Shown here piece after piece: positions 8,792-16,924 of a stretch of DNA of 64,000 bases. Under the pieces are notes generated by a model, which saw nothing but the letters and a program-made list of their open reading frames with translations, had not been told where the DNA came from and made no database searches. The position numbers were made by a program, and so were the translations under genes. Numbering within the stretch: position 1 is the first letter of the stretch; every line of letters starts with the position of its first letter. The stretch comes from Prevotella sp. GTDB lineage: Bacteria; Bacteroidota; Bacteroidia; Bacteroidales; Bacteroidaceae. The DNA is taken from positions 62,001 through 126,000 of the forward strand of contig JAFUAY010000047.1 of assembly GCA_017460515.1 (NCBI GenBank). Reading direction: 5' to 3'.

Positions 8792-9451
8792 ATGTCACAC
8801 ATCATCAAATTCAGCGTACACCGCGACCCACAGACAGACCAAAGCGCACAGCCTACTTACCACGTACGTCAGGACAATTACTGTACTGCCGACAAGGGCG
8901 AACTCATGGAAAGCGTAAGACTTCATTCAGCCATGCGGCCCGAACATCTGGAGATGGCACTGAGCGTACTGGAGAAAGAAATTGCAGATTTTCTGCTGAC
9001 GAACCGCAGACTGCATATTGACGGACTCGGCACATTCTATCTGAAACTAGGCTTCCGAGAGCAGACCGATGAATATGGTCAGCCCGTTAAAGCACATTTT
9101 ACCGATCCTGCAGCCATCACCGGGCATGACGTAAAGATTGACACTATCGGCTTCCGCCCCGACCAGTCTTTCTTGAAACGGTTAAGCACCGACATAGGTA
9201 CTGGATTCGAGAACATGACCGGCCGAGGGCATGTGGGTCATTCAGCCCACTACACCGATAAGCAGTTTATGCAACGGCTTGACAGTTACCTGAAAGAACA
9301 CCGCTATGTAACCCGCCACCGACTGATAGATGACTTCGGTCTAAGCGATTATATGGCTCGTAAATGGCTTGACCGCCTTACCACCTCACCTATGAATCGC
9401 CTGCGAATGGAAAAGATGGGCAATACGTTGACTTATTGGCCCAATGAGTAA
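8792..9451 (+). CDS. HU-family DNA-binding protein with extra C-terminal winged-helix-like region
   Basis: The 219-residue protein carries an HU/IHF-like domain of the Bacteroidota long type (about residues 1-125). The segment MSHIIKFSVHRDPQ is followed by a helical stretch and HIDGLGTFYLKLGF, which corresponds to the DNA-binding arm base. A spacer leads to a second helical unit (about 155-215; YVTRHRLIDDFGLSDYMARK) that looks like a winged helix. Such proteins bind and bend DNA. It sits inside the mannan locus but has its own promoter, so it may be a resident architectural protein rather than part of the pathway. A 22-bp-phased palindromic element follows at 9493. Confidence 0.8.
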   Translation: MSHIIKFSVHRDPQTDQSAQPTYHVRQDNYCTADKGELMESVRLHSAMRPEHLEMALSVLEKEIADFLLTNRRLHIDGLGTFYLKLGFREQTDEYGQPVKAHFTDPAAITGHDVKIDTIGFRPDQSFLKRLSTDIGTGFENMTGRGHVGHSAHYTDKQFMQRLDSYLKEHRYVTRHRLIDDFGLSDYMARKWLDRLTTSPMNRLRMEKMGNTLTYWPNE

Positions 9452-9492
9452 TTCAAACATAGCATAGGGCTTTTGCTTATTGTTACACCCCC

Positions 9493-9560
9493 GTCACAGC
9501 ATCCTGTTACCTGGGTCACAAGTTCGTGCGACCGAGGTCACAGGATGCTGTGACAAAAGT
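9493..9560 (+). repeat. 22-bp-phased palindromic repeat element
   Basis: GTCACA starts three consecutive 22-base units at 9493, 9515 and 9537, and the next unit begins GTGTCA at 9559. Units one and three form a perfect 15-bp inverted repeat (9493-9507 with 9540-9554), and the middle unit folds on itself, so the whole makes a long imperfect hairpin. It may act as a terminator for the HU gene. It is one of three 22-bp-phased arrays in the window. Confidence 0.8.
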
Positions 9561-9606
9561 GTCAGAGTTTGTCAAGATTGTTGTAATTAGTACAGAATAA
9601 AAGGAT

Positions 9607-9614
9607 TACTTTTG
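9607..9614 (+). promoter_or_regulatory. Promoter -7 element TACTTTTG for the GH130 operon
   Basis: TACTTTTG fits the consensus and lies 24 bases before ATG 9639. It is the likely promoter of the four-gene phosphorylase, transporter, epimerase and isomerase set. Confidence 0.75.
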
Positions 9615-9638
9615 CAACAAAATATTATCACCAAAAAT

Positions 9639-10835
9639 ATGACTGCATTTGAAGAGAAAGTGAAAGCCCTACGGCAGCAACACGAGGCATTGTTGAGTCG
9701 CAAGAACGAGCCCGTTACAGCTCATGTCGGCAATTTCGGTACATTCCGTTTCATGGAAAACGGCATCTACGAGAAATACCGTTACCCGGTGCTTACGGCA
9801 GAACATACTCCGTTGGAATGGAAGTATGACTTCTGTGAGCAAGACAATCCATTCCTGATGCAGCGCATCATGATGAATGCGGTGCTGAATGCAGGAGCCA
9901 TCAAGCTTGACGGGAAATACTTATTGGTCTGCCGCGTAGAGGGGGCTGACCGCAAGTCGTTCTTTGCTGTGGCAGAGAGTCCCAATGGCATTGACAACTT
10001 CCGCTTCTGGGAAGAGCCTATAACGATGCCCGACACCCCTACGCCCACCACGAATATCTACGACATGCGCATCACGCAGCATGAGGATGGGTGGATATAC
10101 AGCGTGTTCTGCGCCGAGCGGCACGATGACACACAACCTGGCAATCTGTCGGCTGCCACAGCCACGGCATCGATTGCGCGCACGAAAGACCTTGTAAACT
10201 GGGAACGCCTACCCGACTTGAAATCAAAGAGTCAGCAGCGGAACGTGGTATTACATCCGGAATTTGTAGATGGATGCTATGCTTTCTATACCCGCCCACA
10301 GGATGGCTTCATTGATACAGGCAGTGGTGGCGGCATCGGATGGGGGCTTTGTGACGACATCACCCATGCCGAGGTAAAAGAGGAACGTATTATCAACCCG
10401 CGGCACTATCATACTATCATGGAAGTAAAGAACGGTGAAGGGCCTCATCCATTGAAAACAGAGAAGGGTTGGCTGCATCTGGCTCATGGCGTACGCAATA
10501 CTGCCGACGGCTTACGCTATGTACTGTATATGTATATGACCGCCCTTGACGATCCTACCCGTGTGATTGCCCAACCCGGCGGTTACTTCCTCGTACCCGA
10601 ATGTGACGAATATATAGGTGACGTGATGAACGTAGCGTTTGCTAATGGATGGATCAAGGATGATAACGGTAGGATACTGATTTACTATGCGACAGCCGAC
10701 ACCCGCCTGCATGTGGCAGTCAGCGATGTAGGCCGTCTGGTAGACTATTGTATGCATACACCTGAGGACGGACTGACCACGAGTGCCAGTGTAGAGACCA
10801 TCAAGCGTCTGGTTGAGAAGAATAGAAGAAGATAG
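9639..10835 (+). CDS. GH130 4-O-beta-D-mannosyl-D-glucose phosphorylase
   Basis: The 398-residue cytoplasmic enzyme splits mannosyl-beta-1,4-glucose with phosphate to alpha-mannose-1-phosphate and glucose. It matches GH130 subfamily 1 along its length, with [19 protein letters not shown] near the N-terminus, the catalytic Asp in IYDMRIT near residue 142, and HHxH-like and [11 protein letters not shown] motifs later. There is no signal peptide. The transporter and 2-epimerase directly downstream are the known partners in the Bacteroides mannobiose pathway, which supports this specificity over mannosyl-N-acetylglucosamine phosphorylase. The ATG at 9639 is chosen because a promoter occupies the start of the longer frame. 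Confidence 0.9.
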   Translation: MTAFEEKVKALRQQHEALLSRKNEPVTAHVGNFGTFRFMENGIYEKYRYPVLTAEHTPLEWKYDFCEQDNPFLMQRIMMNAVLNAGAIKLDGKYLLVCRVEGADRKSFFAVAESPNGIDNFRFWEEPITMPDTPTPTTNIYDMRITQHEDGWIYSVFCAERHDDTQPGNLSAATATASIARTKDLVNWERLPDLKSKSQQRNVVLHPEFVDGCYAFYTRPQDGFIDTGSGGGIGWGLCDDITHAEVKEERIINPRHYHTIMEVKNGEGPHPLKTEKGWLHLAHGVRNTADGLRYVLYMYMTALDDPTRVIAQPGGYFLVPECDEYIGDVMNVAFANGWIKDDNGRILIYYATADTRLHVAVSDVGRLVDYCMHTPEDGLTTSASVETIKRLVEKNRRR

Positions 10836-10862
10836 CATCTGTCAAACAAAAGTAGATAGCAT

Positions 10863-12209
10863 ATGTCTGAAGTCAAGCTTAGAGAAAAGATAGGCTATGC
10901 GCTAGGCGATGCAGCGGCTGGCGGCATTACATGGAAAGTGATGTCAATAGCATTCCCGCTGTTTTTCACCAACGTGTTCGGACTGACGGTAGCCGACACC
11001 GCGACCCTGATGCTGATAGCACGCATGTTTGACGTGATAACCGATCCGTTGATGGGCAGTCTGGCTGACCGTACCCAGTCACGTTGGGGCACCTATCGTC
11101 CATGGCTAATCTTCGGTGCCCTACCCTTAGGGCTTGTCTTTGCCCTGCTACTCTATACCCCAGACCTCGGCGCTATGGGCAAACGCATCTGGGCCTATAC
11201 GCTCTATCTGCTGATGATGGTGGTCTATACTGCCGTCAATGTGCCTTACGGATCGTTGCTGGGCGTGATGACTGACAATGACTACGAGAAGAACAAGTTC
11301 TCCTCGTTCCGCATGGTAGGCGCCTATGCCATGGGGTTCATTACGCTTCTTTCGTTCCCCTACCTGCAGAAACTGGTCGGGGGAACCGACCAGCACCAAT
11401 ATGCCATGGCCGGTTTGATACTAGGTTCGTTGGCAACGGCAGGCACGCTGGCTTGCGGTCTGCTGACAAGAGAACGGCTGAAGCCCGTACGTGCTGAGAA
11501 ATTCTCGCTAAAGCCCTTTGTCGACCTGTTCCACAACAAGCCTTGGGTATACCTGACGCTTATCGGCATCTGCATGAACTTCTTCAACGGCTTCCGCTAT
11601 GCCGTAGCCGGCTATATGTTCGAATACTGCCTGCATGGCGATGTAACGGTGAGCGGACTCATCATCAACTACACGGTGTTCATGACTTTCGGCGAACTGA
11701 CGTGTATGGTGTTTGGCGGTGTTTCGCCAGTCTTCACCCGATGGGTGGGTTCCAAGCGCAAAGCCTTCATCTGGGCAGCAATCATCTGTGTGGTTACATC
11801 TATCGTATTTTTCTTTATACCCATGGAAGCAGACTATATTTGGCTCATGGTGACAATGGTTATCGCAGCCTCAATCGGTATTGGTCTTTATTCTCCACTG
11901 TTATGGTCAATGTATGCTGATGTGGCCGACTATGCCACCGAAAAGAATGGTACCTCATCAACGGGACTCATCTTCTCCAGCGGAACGATGTCGCAGAAAT
12001 TCGGCACAGCCATCAGCGGGTCACTCGTTGCCTTGCTACTGGGCATTGCCGGATTCGTATCGGGGACTGATGCCACAGGACAGACCATCGTCACAATAAC
12101 AGATGCTGACTCGGTCAACGAAATGATCTGGGCACTATTCTCCTTATTCCCCGCAGCTATCGCATTAGTGATGATTGGACTAATCAACCTTTATCCTATT
12201 AAAAAATGA
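10863..12209 (+). CDS. GPH-family (MelB-like) glycoside:cation symporter
   Basis: The 448-residue protein has about twelve membrane segments and the GPH signature early on (KIGYALGDAAAGGITWK, then DVITDPLMGSLADRTQSRWG), which is the MelB cation/sugar motif. It is inferred to carry mannobiose or mannosyl-glucose across the inner membrane. Its place between the GH130 phosphorylase (27 bases upstream) and the 2-epimerase (overlapping ATGA) is that of the transporter in the Bacteroides mannan pathway. Length is normal for the family. Confidence 0.9.
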   Translation: MSEVKLREKIGYALGDAAAGGITWKVMSIAFPLFFTNVFGLTVADTATLMLIARMFDVITDPLMGSLADRTQSRWGTYRPWLIFGALPLGLVFALLLYTPDLGAMGKRIWAYTLYLLMMVVYTAVNVPYGSLLGVMTDNDYEKNKFSSFRMVGAYAMGFITLLSFPYLQKLVGGTDQHQYAMAGLILGSLATAGTLACGLLTRERLKPVRAEKFSLKPFVDLFHNKPWVYLTLIGICMNFFNGFRYAVAGYMFEYCLHGDVTVSGLIINYTVFMTFGELTCMVFGGVSPVFTRWVGSKRKAFIWAAIICVVTSIVFFFIPMEADYIWLMVTMVIAASIGIGLYSPLLWSMYADVADYATEKNGTSSTGLIFSSGTMSQKFGTAISGSLVALLLGIAGFVSGTDATGQTIVTITDADSVNEMIWALFSLFPAAIALVMIGLINLYPIKK

Positions 12210-13423
12210 AAGAAACAGAAAAATTGAAACAGGAAATACGCGAGGTATTGGAAAACAATATCCTGCAGTTCTGGATAGAACGCATGCAGGACCATGACCA
12301 TGGAGGATTCTACGGACGGATAGACGGACAGAATGTGCTGCACAAAGAAGCTGACAAAGGAGCCATCCTCAATGCACGCATACTCTGGACCTTCTCAGCA
12401 GCATACAGGGTATTCGCTCACCTCACACCACTGACTCCCCACCTCTCAGCCTACCTGGATATGGCAACACGGGCAAAAGACTACCTCCTGAACCATTTCA
12501 TAGACAAGACTTATGGCGGCGTCTACTGGAGCGTAAACTATCTGGGACAGCCCAAAGACACGAAAAAGCAGTTCTATGCCATCGGCTTTGCCATCTACGG
12601 ACTTTCGGAATATGCACGCGCAACAGGTGATCAGAACGCATTGAAAGAGGCCGTCAAACTCTATCGCTGCATAGAGTACCACGCCCTTGACCAGGAATAC
12701 AACGGATATATTGAAGCCATGACACGCAACTGGAAGCCCATCAGCGACATGCGGCTCTCTGAACATGACGCCAACTATCCTAAATCACAAAATACGCACC
12801 TGCACATCATGGAACCATACACCAACCTGTATCGCGTATGGCCTACACAAGAACTGGCACAATCGCTGCGAAACGTGATCAGCATCTTTCTTCACAACAT
12901 TCTTAACAGAGAGACCAACCACCTGGACCTCTTCTTTGAGAACGACTGGACTCGCGGTGCAGGACATCTGGAAAGCTATGGGCACGACATTGAATGCTCC
13001 TGGCTGATGCATGAAGCTGCACTGGTATTGGGCGACAGGGATATGCTGAAAGAAATGGAACCTGTCGTACAGACAGTGGCCAAGGCATCAGAGAAAGGAC
13101 TGAATGCCGACGGCTCAATGCTCCATGAAGCAAACGTAGACACGGGCTATATAGACGATGACCCGCAATGGTGGGTACAGGCTGAGACCGTGGTGGGATT
13201 CCTCAATCTCTATCAGCACTTCGGCGACCGCTCAGCATTGGAAAAAGCACTGCATTGCTGGCAGTACATCAAGGACAACCTGATTGATTACGAACAGGGC
13301 GAGTGGTACTGGAGCCGACGAAGTGACGGCACGCTGAACACCGTTGATGATAAAGCAGGATTCTGGAAATGTCCCTATCATAACGGTCGCATGTGTCTCG
13401 AAATACTGGAAAGAGATTTTTAA
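12206..13423 (+). CDS. Cellobiose/mannobiose 2-epimerase (AGE family)
   Basis: The 405-residue protein belongs to the N-acylglucosamine 2-epimerase superfamily, an alpha/alpha barrel. The HDHGGFYG-like start (DHDHGGFYGRIDGQN near 28), the conserved His in ESYGHDIECSWLMHEA near residue 258, and WKCPYHNGRMCLE at the C-terminus, which carries the second catalytic His, identify a disaccharide 2-epimerase. It is inferred to turn mannobiose into mannosyl-glucose, the substrate of the GH130 enzyme of the same operon. The ATG overlaps the transporter stop by four bases, so the two genes are translationally coupled. Confidence 0.92.
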   Translation: MKETEKLKQEIREVLENNILQFWIERMQDHDHGGFYGRIDGQNVLHKEADKGAILNARILWTFSAAYRVFAHLTPLTPHLSAYLDMATRAKDYLLNHFIDKTYGGVYWSVNYLGQPKDTKKQFYAIGFAIYGLSEYARATGDQNALKEAVKLYRCIEYHALDQEYNGYIEAMTRNWKPISDMRLSEHDANYPKSQNTHLHIMEPYTNLYRVWPTQELAQSLRNVISIFLHNILNRETNHLDLFFENDWTRGAGHLESYGHDIECSWLMHEAALVLGDRDMLKEMEPVVQTVAKASEKGLNADGSMLHEANVDTGYIDDDPQWWVQAETVVGFLNLYQHFGDRSALEKALHCWQYIKDNLIDYEQGEWYWSRRSDGTLNTVDDKAGFWKCPYHNGRMCLEILERDF

Positions 13424-13494
13424 TTATTCATTCCCCAATAAATTAACGTTCACAAGTTAAGCAAATACGGAACTTGAACTAATAATCATTCCTA

Positions 13495-14520
13495 ATGAAA
13501 CCCTATAAATTTCAACCCTATTTGAAAACAACCATCTGGGGCGGTTACCAGATAGCTCCCTTCAAAGGTATATTCAACGCGCAGCCTAACGTTGGCGAAA
13601 GCTGGGAAATCAGTGGAGTACCAGGCCATGAGAGCGTTGCCATTAACCGAGGATTAATAGACGACGTGGACGAGGGACTGACACTGACCGAACTGATTGA
13701 CAAATACAAAGGCCTGCTGATAGGCAATAAGGTGTATAAGAAATTCGGCAACAAATTCCCGTTGTTGGTAAAATTCATCGACTCCCGCCAAGACCTCAGC
13801 GTTCAGGTCCACCCTGACGACAAACTGGCCATGGAGCGTCACGGATGTGCTGGCAAGACCGAAATGTGGTATATCATAAAGAGCGACGTCGGTTCGAAAA
13901 TATATGCAGGACTGTCTAAGAGTATCACACCCGAAGAATATGAAAAATTAGCCTCACCCGACCCCTCCGAAGGAGAGGAAGAAGATGGTCAGGCAGTCAA
14001 ACACCCCCTCCCTCGGAAGGGCTTGGGGAGGCTTCAAGATATCATTGCCACACATGAGGCCCACGAAGGCGACCTCTATTTCCTGCCCGCAGGAAGACTA
14101 CACGCCATCGGGGCCGGAAACTTCCTGGCAGAGATACAGCAGACCAGCGACATCACCTACCGCGTATATGACTTCGGACGAAAAGATATGCATGGCAATC
14201 CGAGAGAATTGCACATAGAACAGGCAAAGGAAGCCATCGACTATCAAGTTTGGCCTGCCTACCGCACTTCGTACGACAGTACCAAACCTACCTCACAACT
14301 TATTAACTGCCCGTATTTCGTAGTTCATCGGGTGGTTGTTCAGGTAGCCCAACAAATAGACTTTCATTGTGACTCGTTCGTCATCGTGGTATGTCTTTGG
14401 GGGAATGCCAACATCAATGGTGTTGACATCCGACAGGGTGAGACCATCTTAGTTCCTGCCTCAGAGAACATTCTTTATATATTCGGAAACGCAACCTTCC
14501 TGACGGCAACAATGCCATAG
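13495..14520 (+). CDS. manA: Mannose-6-phosphate isomerase, class I
   Basis: The 341-residue zinc enzyme interconverts mannose-6-phosphate and fructose-6-phosphate. It shows the type I core: a metal-site motif VQVHPDD near residue 102 and the later zinc/active-site segment HAIGAGNFLAEIQQTSDI. It lies 71 bases after the epimerase and is probably in the same unit, where it would feed mannan-derived mannose into glycolysis. A stretch of about 27 residues near 153-180, rich in Pro, Glu and Gly, is absent from the usual family sequence. Its DNA (13951-14032) has imperfect 25-base inverted ends and looks like an inserted intergenic repeat read in frame. Confidence 0.93.
   Translation: MKPYKFQPYLKTTIWGGYQIAPFKGIFNAQPNVGESWEISGVPGHESVAINRGLIDDVDEGLTLTELIDKYKGLLIGNKVYKKFGNKFPLLVKFIDSRQDLSVQVHPDDKLAMERHGCAGKTEMWYIIKSDVGSKIYAGLSKSITPEEYEKLASPDPSEGEEEDGQAVKHPLPRKGLGRLQDIIATHEAHEGDLYFLPAGRLHAIGAGNFLAEIQQTSDITYRVYDFGRKDMHGNPRELHIEQAKEAIDYQVWPAYRTSYDSTKPTSQLINCPYFVVHRVVVQVAQQIDFHCDSFVIVVCLWGNANINGVDIRQGETILVPASENILYIFGNATFLTATMP
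13951..14032 (+). repeat. Repeat element inserted in frame in manA
   Basis: Bases 13951-13975 and 14008-14032 are imperfect inverted repeats (19 of 25 matching) rich in CCCCTCC and GGGGAGG. The 82-base element keeps the manA frame open and codes for the Pro/Glu/Gly-rich insertion. The base composition resembles the C-rich/G-rich palindromic repeats common between genes in Bacteroidota. Confidence 0.6.
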
Positions 14521-14525
14521 GAGCG

Positions 14526-15374
14526 CTATTTCACCAACACCACGAGGTACTTGCTGGTGCTCCAGAAGCGGTCGGGGTCGATGATGCGGAGAACATACTG
14601 CTTGTTGGCATCGCGCTGAAGGGTGTAGGTGCCCAGAGGATGGGCGGTGAGCATCTCGGCATCACGCGAATAAAGCTTGATTTCCTTGTCGACACGAATG
14701 TCTATCTTGGTGAAATAATCTTTGTTGAAATCACGTTGCAGCACCTTGCCATCCTTGAGGATATTCTGCTCCTTCAGCTCCTTCTTCGTACCGAAGACGA
14801 ACCAGGCGGTATGGAGCTCCTTGTCTTGCGACTGGATGGTCTCTGACTTGGTGTTGCTCTCCTCCTTGAGGGCGGTGACATCGCGGTTCAGTCCTGCAAT
14901 GGTCTCGTCGAGCTGTTCGATATGGATCTTCTTCGCCTCCAGCTCTTCGCGCAGGGCGGTGAGTTGCTTGTCTTTGTTCTCCAGCTCAGTGGTGAGGTTT
15001 TCCAGCGTACGCTTCAGCTGTTCACCGTTGATGCTGCTGGAACGGAGCTGCATGCGCAGTTTGTTGATGAGCTCGCGGTTCTGCTGCATGGTGCTCTGGA
15101 TGAACTGCATGTTCTCACGGATGCGGGTCTCTGGATTGGTGCCCTCGCCCGCCTTTGCCACGGCCACGCGTCCCTGAGCCTCGGTGATCTCGCGGAAGCC
15201 CTCTTCGATATCGTTGAGCGTACCGATGACGTCGTTGATCTCATTGTCTTTCTGCTGGATGATCTGCGTGAGTGAGTCACGCTGCTGTTCGAGCAGATTC
15301 TCCTGTTCTTTATTGTTCTGTTTGCAGGCGGTCATGGCTACTGCCACAAGCGCCAAAAGCACAAATTTCTTCAT
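14526..15374 (-). CDS. Coiled-coil lipoprotein of unknown function
   Basis: The 282-residue protein has a lipoprotein signal (MKKFVLLALVAVAMTACKQ, Cys at 17) followed by long coiled coils (about 20-60 and 95-185, rich in Glu, Gln, Lys and Leu). A C-terminal beta-rich domain of about 90 residues follows, with HTAWFVFGTKKEL and SRDAEMLTAHPLGTYTL. Its place in the periplasm or outer membrane follows from the signal. It lies 54 bases downstream of rsmI on the same strand and is probably cotranscribed. I recognise it as a recurrent Bacteroidota lipoprotein type but not its function. Its end meets the manA stop with a gap of five bases. Confidence 0.8.
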   Translation of the reverse strand: MKKFVLLALVAVAMTACKQNNKEQENLLEQQRDSLTQIIQQKDNEINDVIGTLNDIEEGFREITEAQGRVAVAKAGEGTNPETRIRENMQFIQSTMQQNRELINKLRMQLRSSSINGEQLKRTLENLTTELENKDKQLTALREELEAKKIHIEQLDETIAGLNRDVTALKEESNTKSETIQSQDKELHTAWFVFGTKKELKEQNILKDGKVLQRDFNKDYFTKIDIRVDKEIKLYSRDAEMLTAHPLGTYTLQRDANKQYVLRIIDPDRFWSTSKYLVVLVK

Positions 15375-15428
15375 CCTATATCATCATTTATTTATGTTCT
15401 ACACTCTCATCTGCGGCGGTAGCAAACT

Positions 15429-16106
15429 CTACACTTTCACCGCTCCTGCCAGTACGATGACAATCTCGCCCTTGGGCTCATGGGCCTTGAAGTGGGCGGC
15501 CACCTCAGCGAGCGTGCCTCTGACGCTCTCCTCGTGGACCTTTGAGATTTCGCGGCAGACGCTGACCTGACGATCGGGACCGTAGGCCTCGGCAAACTGT
15601 TCGAGGGTCTTGACCAGACGGTAGGGTGACTCATAGAAGATCATGGTGCGCGTCTCCTCGGCAAGCGACTGTATCTTGGTCTGCCGCCCTTTCTTCTGAG
15701 GCAGGAAGCCCTCGAAGGCGAAGCGGTCACAAGGCAATCCGCTGCTCACCAGCGCTGGCACGAAGGCTGTGGCACCAGGCAACGTCTGCACCTCGATGCC
15801 CGCCCGCACTGCCTCGCGCACGAGGAAGAAGCCCGGATCGCTGATGCCAGGGGTGCCAGCATCGCTGATAAGGGCCACGTTCTGTCCCGCCAGCAAGCGC
15901 TCGACAACCGACTGACTGGTGCCGTGCTCGTTGAACTTATGGTGGGAGAGCAGGTGATTATGGATATCGAAATGTTTCAGGAGGATACCCGATGTGCGTG
16001 TATCCTCAGCCAGCACCACATCGGCCTCTTTCAGGATGCGGATGGCGCGGAAGGTCATGTCCTCCATATTACCGACTGGCGTCGGCACAATGTAGAGTGT
16101 TCCCAT
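15429..16106 (-). CDS. rsmI: 16S rRNA (cytidine-1402 2'-O)-methyltransferase
   Basis: The 225-residue protein is RsmI, a tetrapyrrole-methylase-fold enzyme that methylates the ribose of C1402 in 16S rRNA. It starts [19 protein letters not shown] and carries [14 protein letters not shown] and [16 protein letters not shown], the typical SAM-pocket motifs. It is somewhat shorter than the E. coli protein because the C-terminal extension is missing, which is common in this phylum. A promoter (TATTTTTG at 16122-16115) lies 9 bases before the ATG. Confidence 0.95.
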   Translation of the reverse strand: MGTLYIVPTPVGNMEDMTFRAIRILKEADVVLAEDTRTSGILLKHFDIHNHLLSHHKFNEHGTSQSVVERLLAGQNVALISDAGTPGISDPGFFLVREAVRAGIEVQTLPGATAFVPALVSSGLPCDRFAFEGFLPQKKGRQTKIQSLAEETRTMIFYESPYRLVKTLEQFAEAYGPDRQVSVCREISKVHEESVRGTLAEVAAHFKAHEPKGEIVIVLAGAVKV

Positions 16107-16114
16107 ACAAGCTG

Positions 16115-16122
16115 CAAAAATA
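16115..16122 (-). promoter_or_regulatory. Promoter -7 element TATTTTTG for rsmI
   Basis: On the minus strand TATTTTTG fits TAnnTTTG and ends 9 bases before the rsmI ATG, implying a very short leader. It is divergent from the tdk promoter. Confidence 0.6.
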
Positions 16123-16184
16123 GTTATTTATTTAATATTAGTCAAAAAAAAGGGCTATTCTTTGCAATTTTTAAAATGTATTTG

Positions 16185-16192
16185 TAATTTTG
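16185..16192 (+). promoter_or_regulatory. Promoter -7 element TAATTTTG for tdk
   Basis: TAATTTTG matches the consensus and lies 17 bases before the ATG pair at 16210, ruling out the earlier start of the open frame at 16162. Confidence 0.75.
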
Positions 16193-16209
16193 CAGCTAAA
16201 ACCGATTCT

Positions 16210-16815
16210 ATGATGAGTGAAAACCTAACGGGAGAAGCACACCGTCCCGGACGAATTGAAGTGGTGTGCGGTTCGATGTTCTCAGGCAAGACCGAGGAAC
16301 TGATCCGACGTATGCGCAGGGCGAAGTTTGCCCGTCAGCGCGTGGAGATCTTCAAGCCCAGCATTGACGTGCGCTATTCCGAAGAAGACGTGGTGAGCCA
16401 CGACCAGACCCATATACCCTCTACCCCACTCGACTCATCGGCCTCGATACTGCTGCTCTCTACGGATATCGACGTGGTGGGCATTGACGAGGCGCAGTTC
16501 TTCGACATGGGCCTCATCGACGTGTGCAACGAGCTGGCCAACAGGGGCGTGCGCGTGATTGTGGCGGGACTGGACATGGACTTCAAGGGCGTGCCGTTCG
16601 GTCCGATGCCGGGGCTCTGTGCCATTGCCGACGATGTGACGAAGGTGCATGCCATCTGCGTGCGCTGCGGCAACCTGGCGTATGTGAGCCATCGTAAGGT
16701 AAGCGACAGCCGTCGCGTGCTGCTCGGAGAGACCTCAGAATACGAGCCGCTCTGCAGAGAGTGCTACCAGAAAGCGCTGCAGGAGGACAACGAGAAACCG
16801 ACGTCACAGCCATAG
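16210..16815 (+). CDS. tdk: Thymidine kinase (type II)
   Basis: The 201-residue enzyme phosphorylates thymidine to dTMP in the salvage pathway. It has the P-loop [14 protein letters not shown] near residue 22, the Walker B segment IDEAQFF near 95, the lasso region [16 protein letters not shown], and two Cys pairs (CVRCG and CREC) for the structural zinc. The ATG pair at 16210/16213 fits the promoter just upstream. Length is normal for the family. Confidence 0.96.
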   Translation: MMSENLTGEAHRPGRIEVVCGSMFSGKTEELIRRMRRAKFARQRVEIFKPSIDVRYSEEDVVSHDQTHIPSTPLDSSASILLLSTDIDVVGIDEAQFFDMGLIDVCNELANRGVRVIVAGLDMDFKGVPFGPMPGLCAIADDVTKVHAICVRCGNLAYVSHRKVSDSRRVLLGETSEYEPLCRECYQKALQEDNEKPTSQP

Positions 16816-16829
16816 GAAGAGCGTCATAA

Positions 16830-16855
16830 TGTCTCCCAAGGGTGACATTTTGTCA
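16830..16855 (+). promoter_or_regulatory. Candidate operator: two overlapping palindromes upstream of clpB
   Basis: TGTCTCCCAAGGGTGACA (16830-16847) is an inverted repeat with one mismatched pair, and it overlaps TGACATTTTGTCA (16843-16855), a perfect 5-bp inverted repeat around TTT. They lie about 70 bases before the clpB ATG, where a heat-shock control site would be expected. No regulator is identified. Confidence 0.4.
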
Positions 16856-16924
16856 GCTATCATCGTTCAGGCACACTATTTGAGTGAGCACTGATAGCAA
16901 CAAAACAAAAGAAAGGAGACCATT

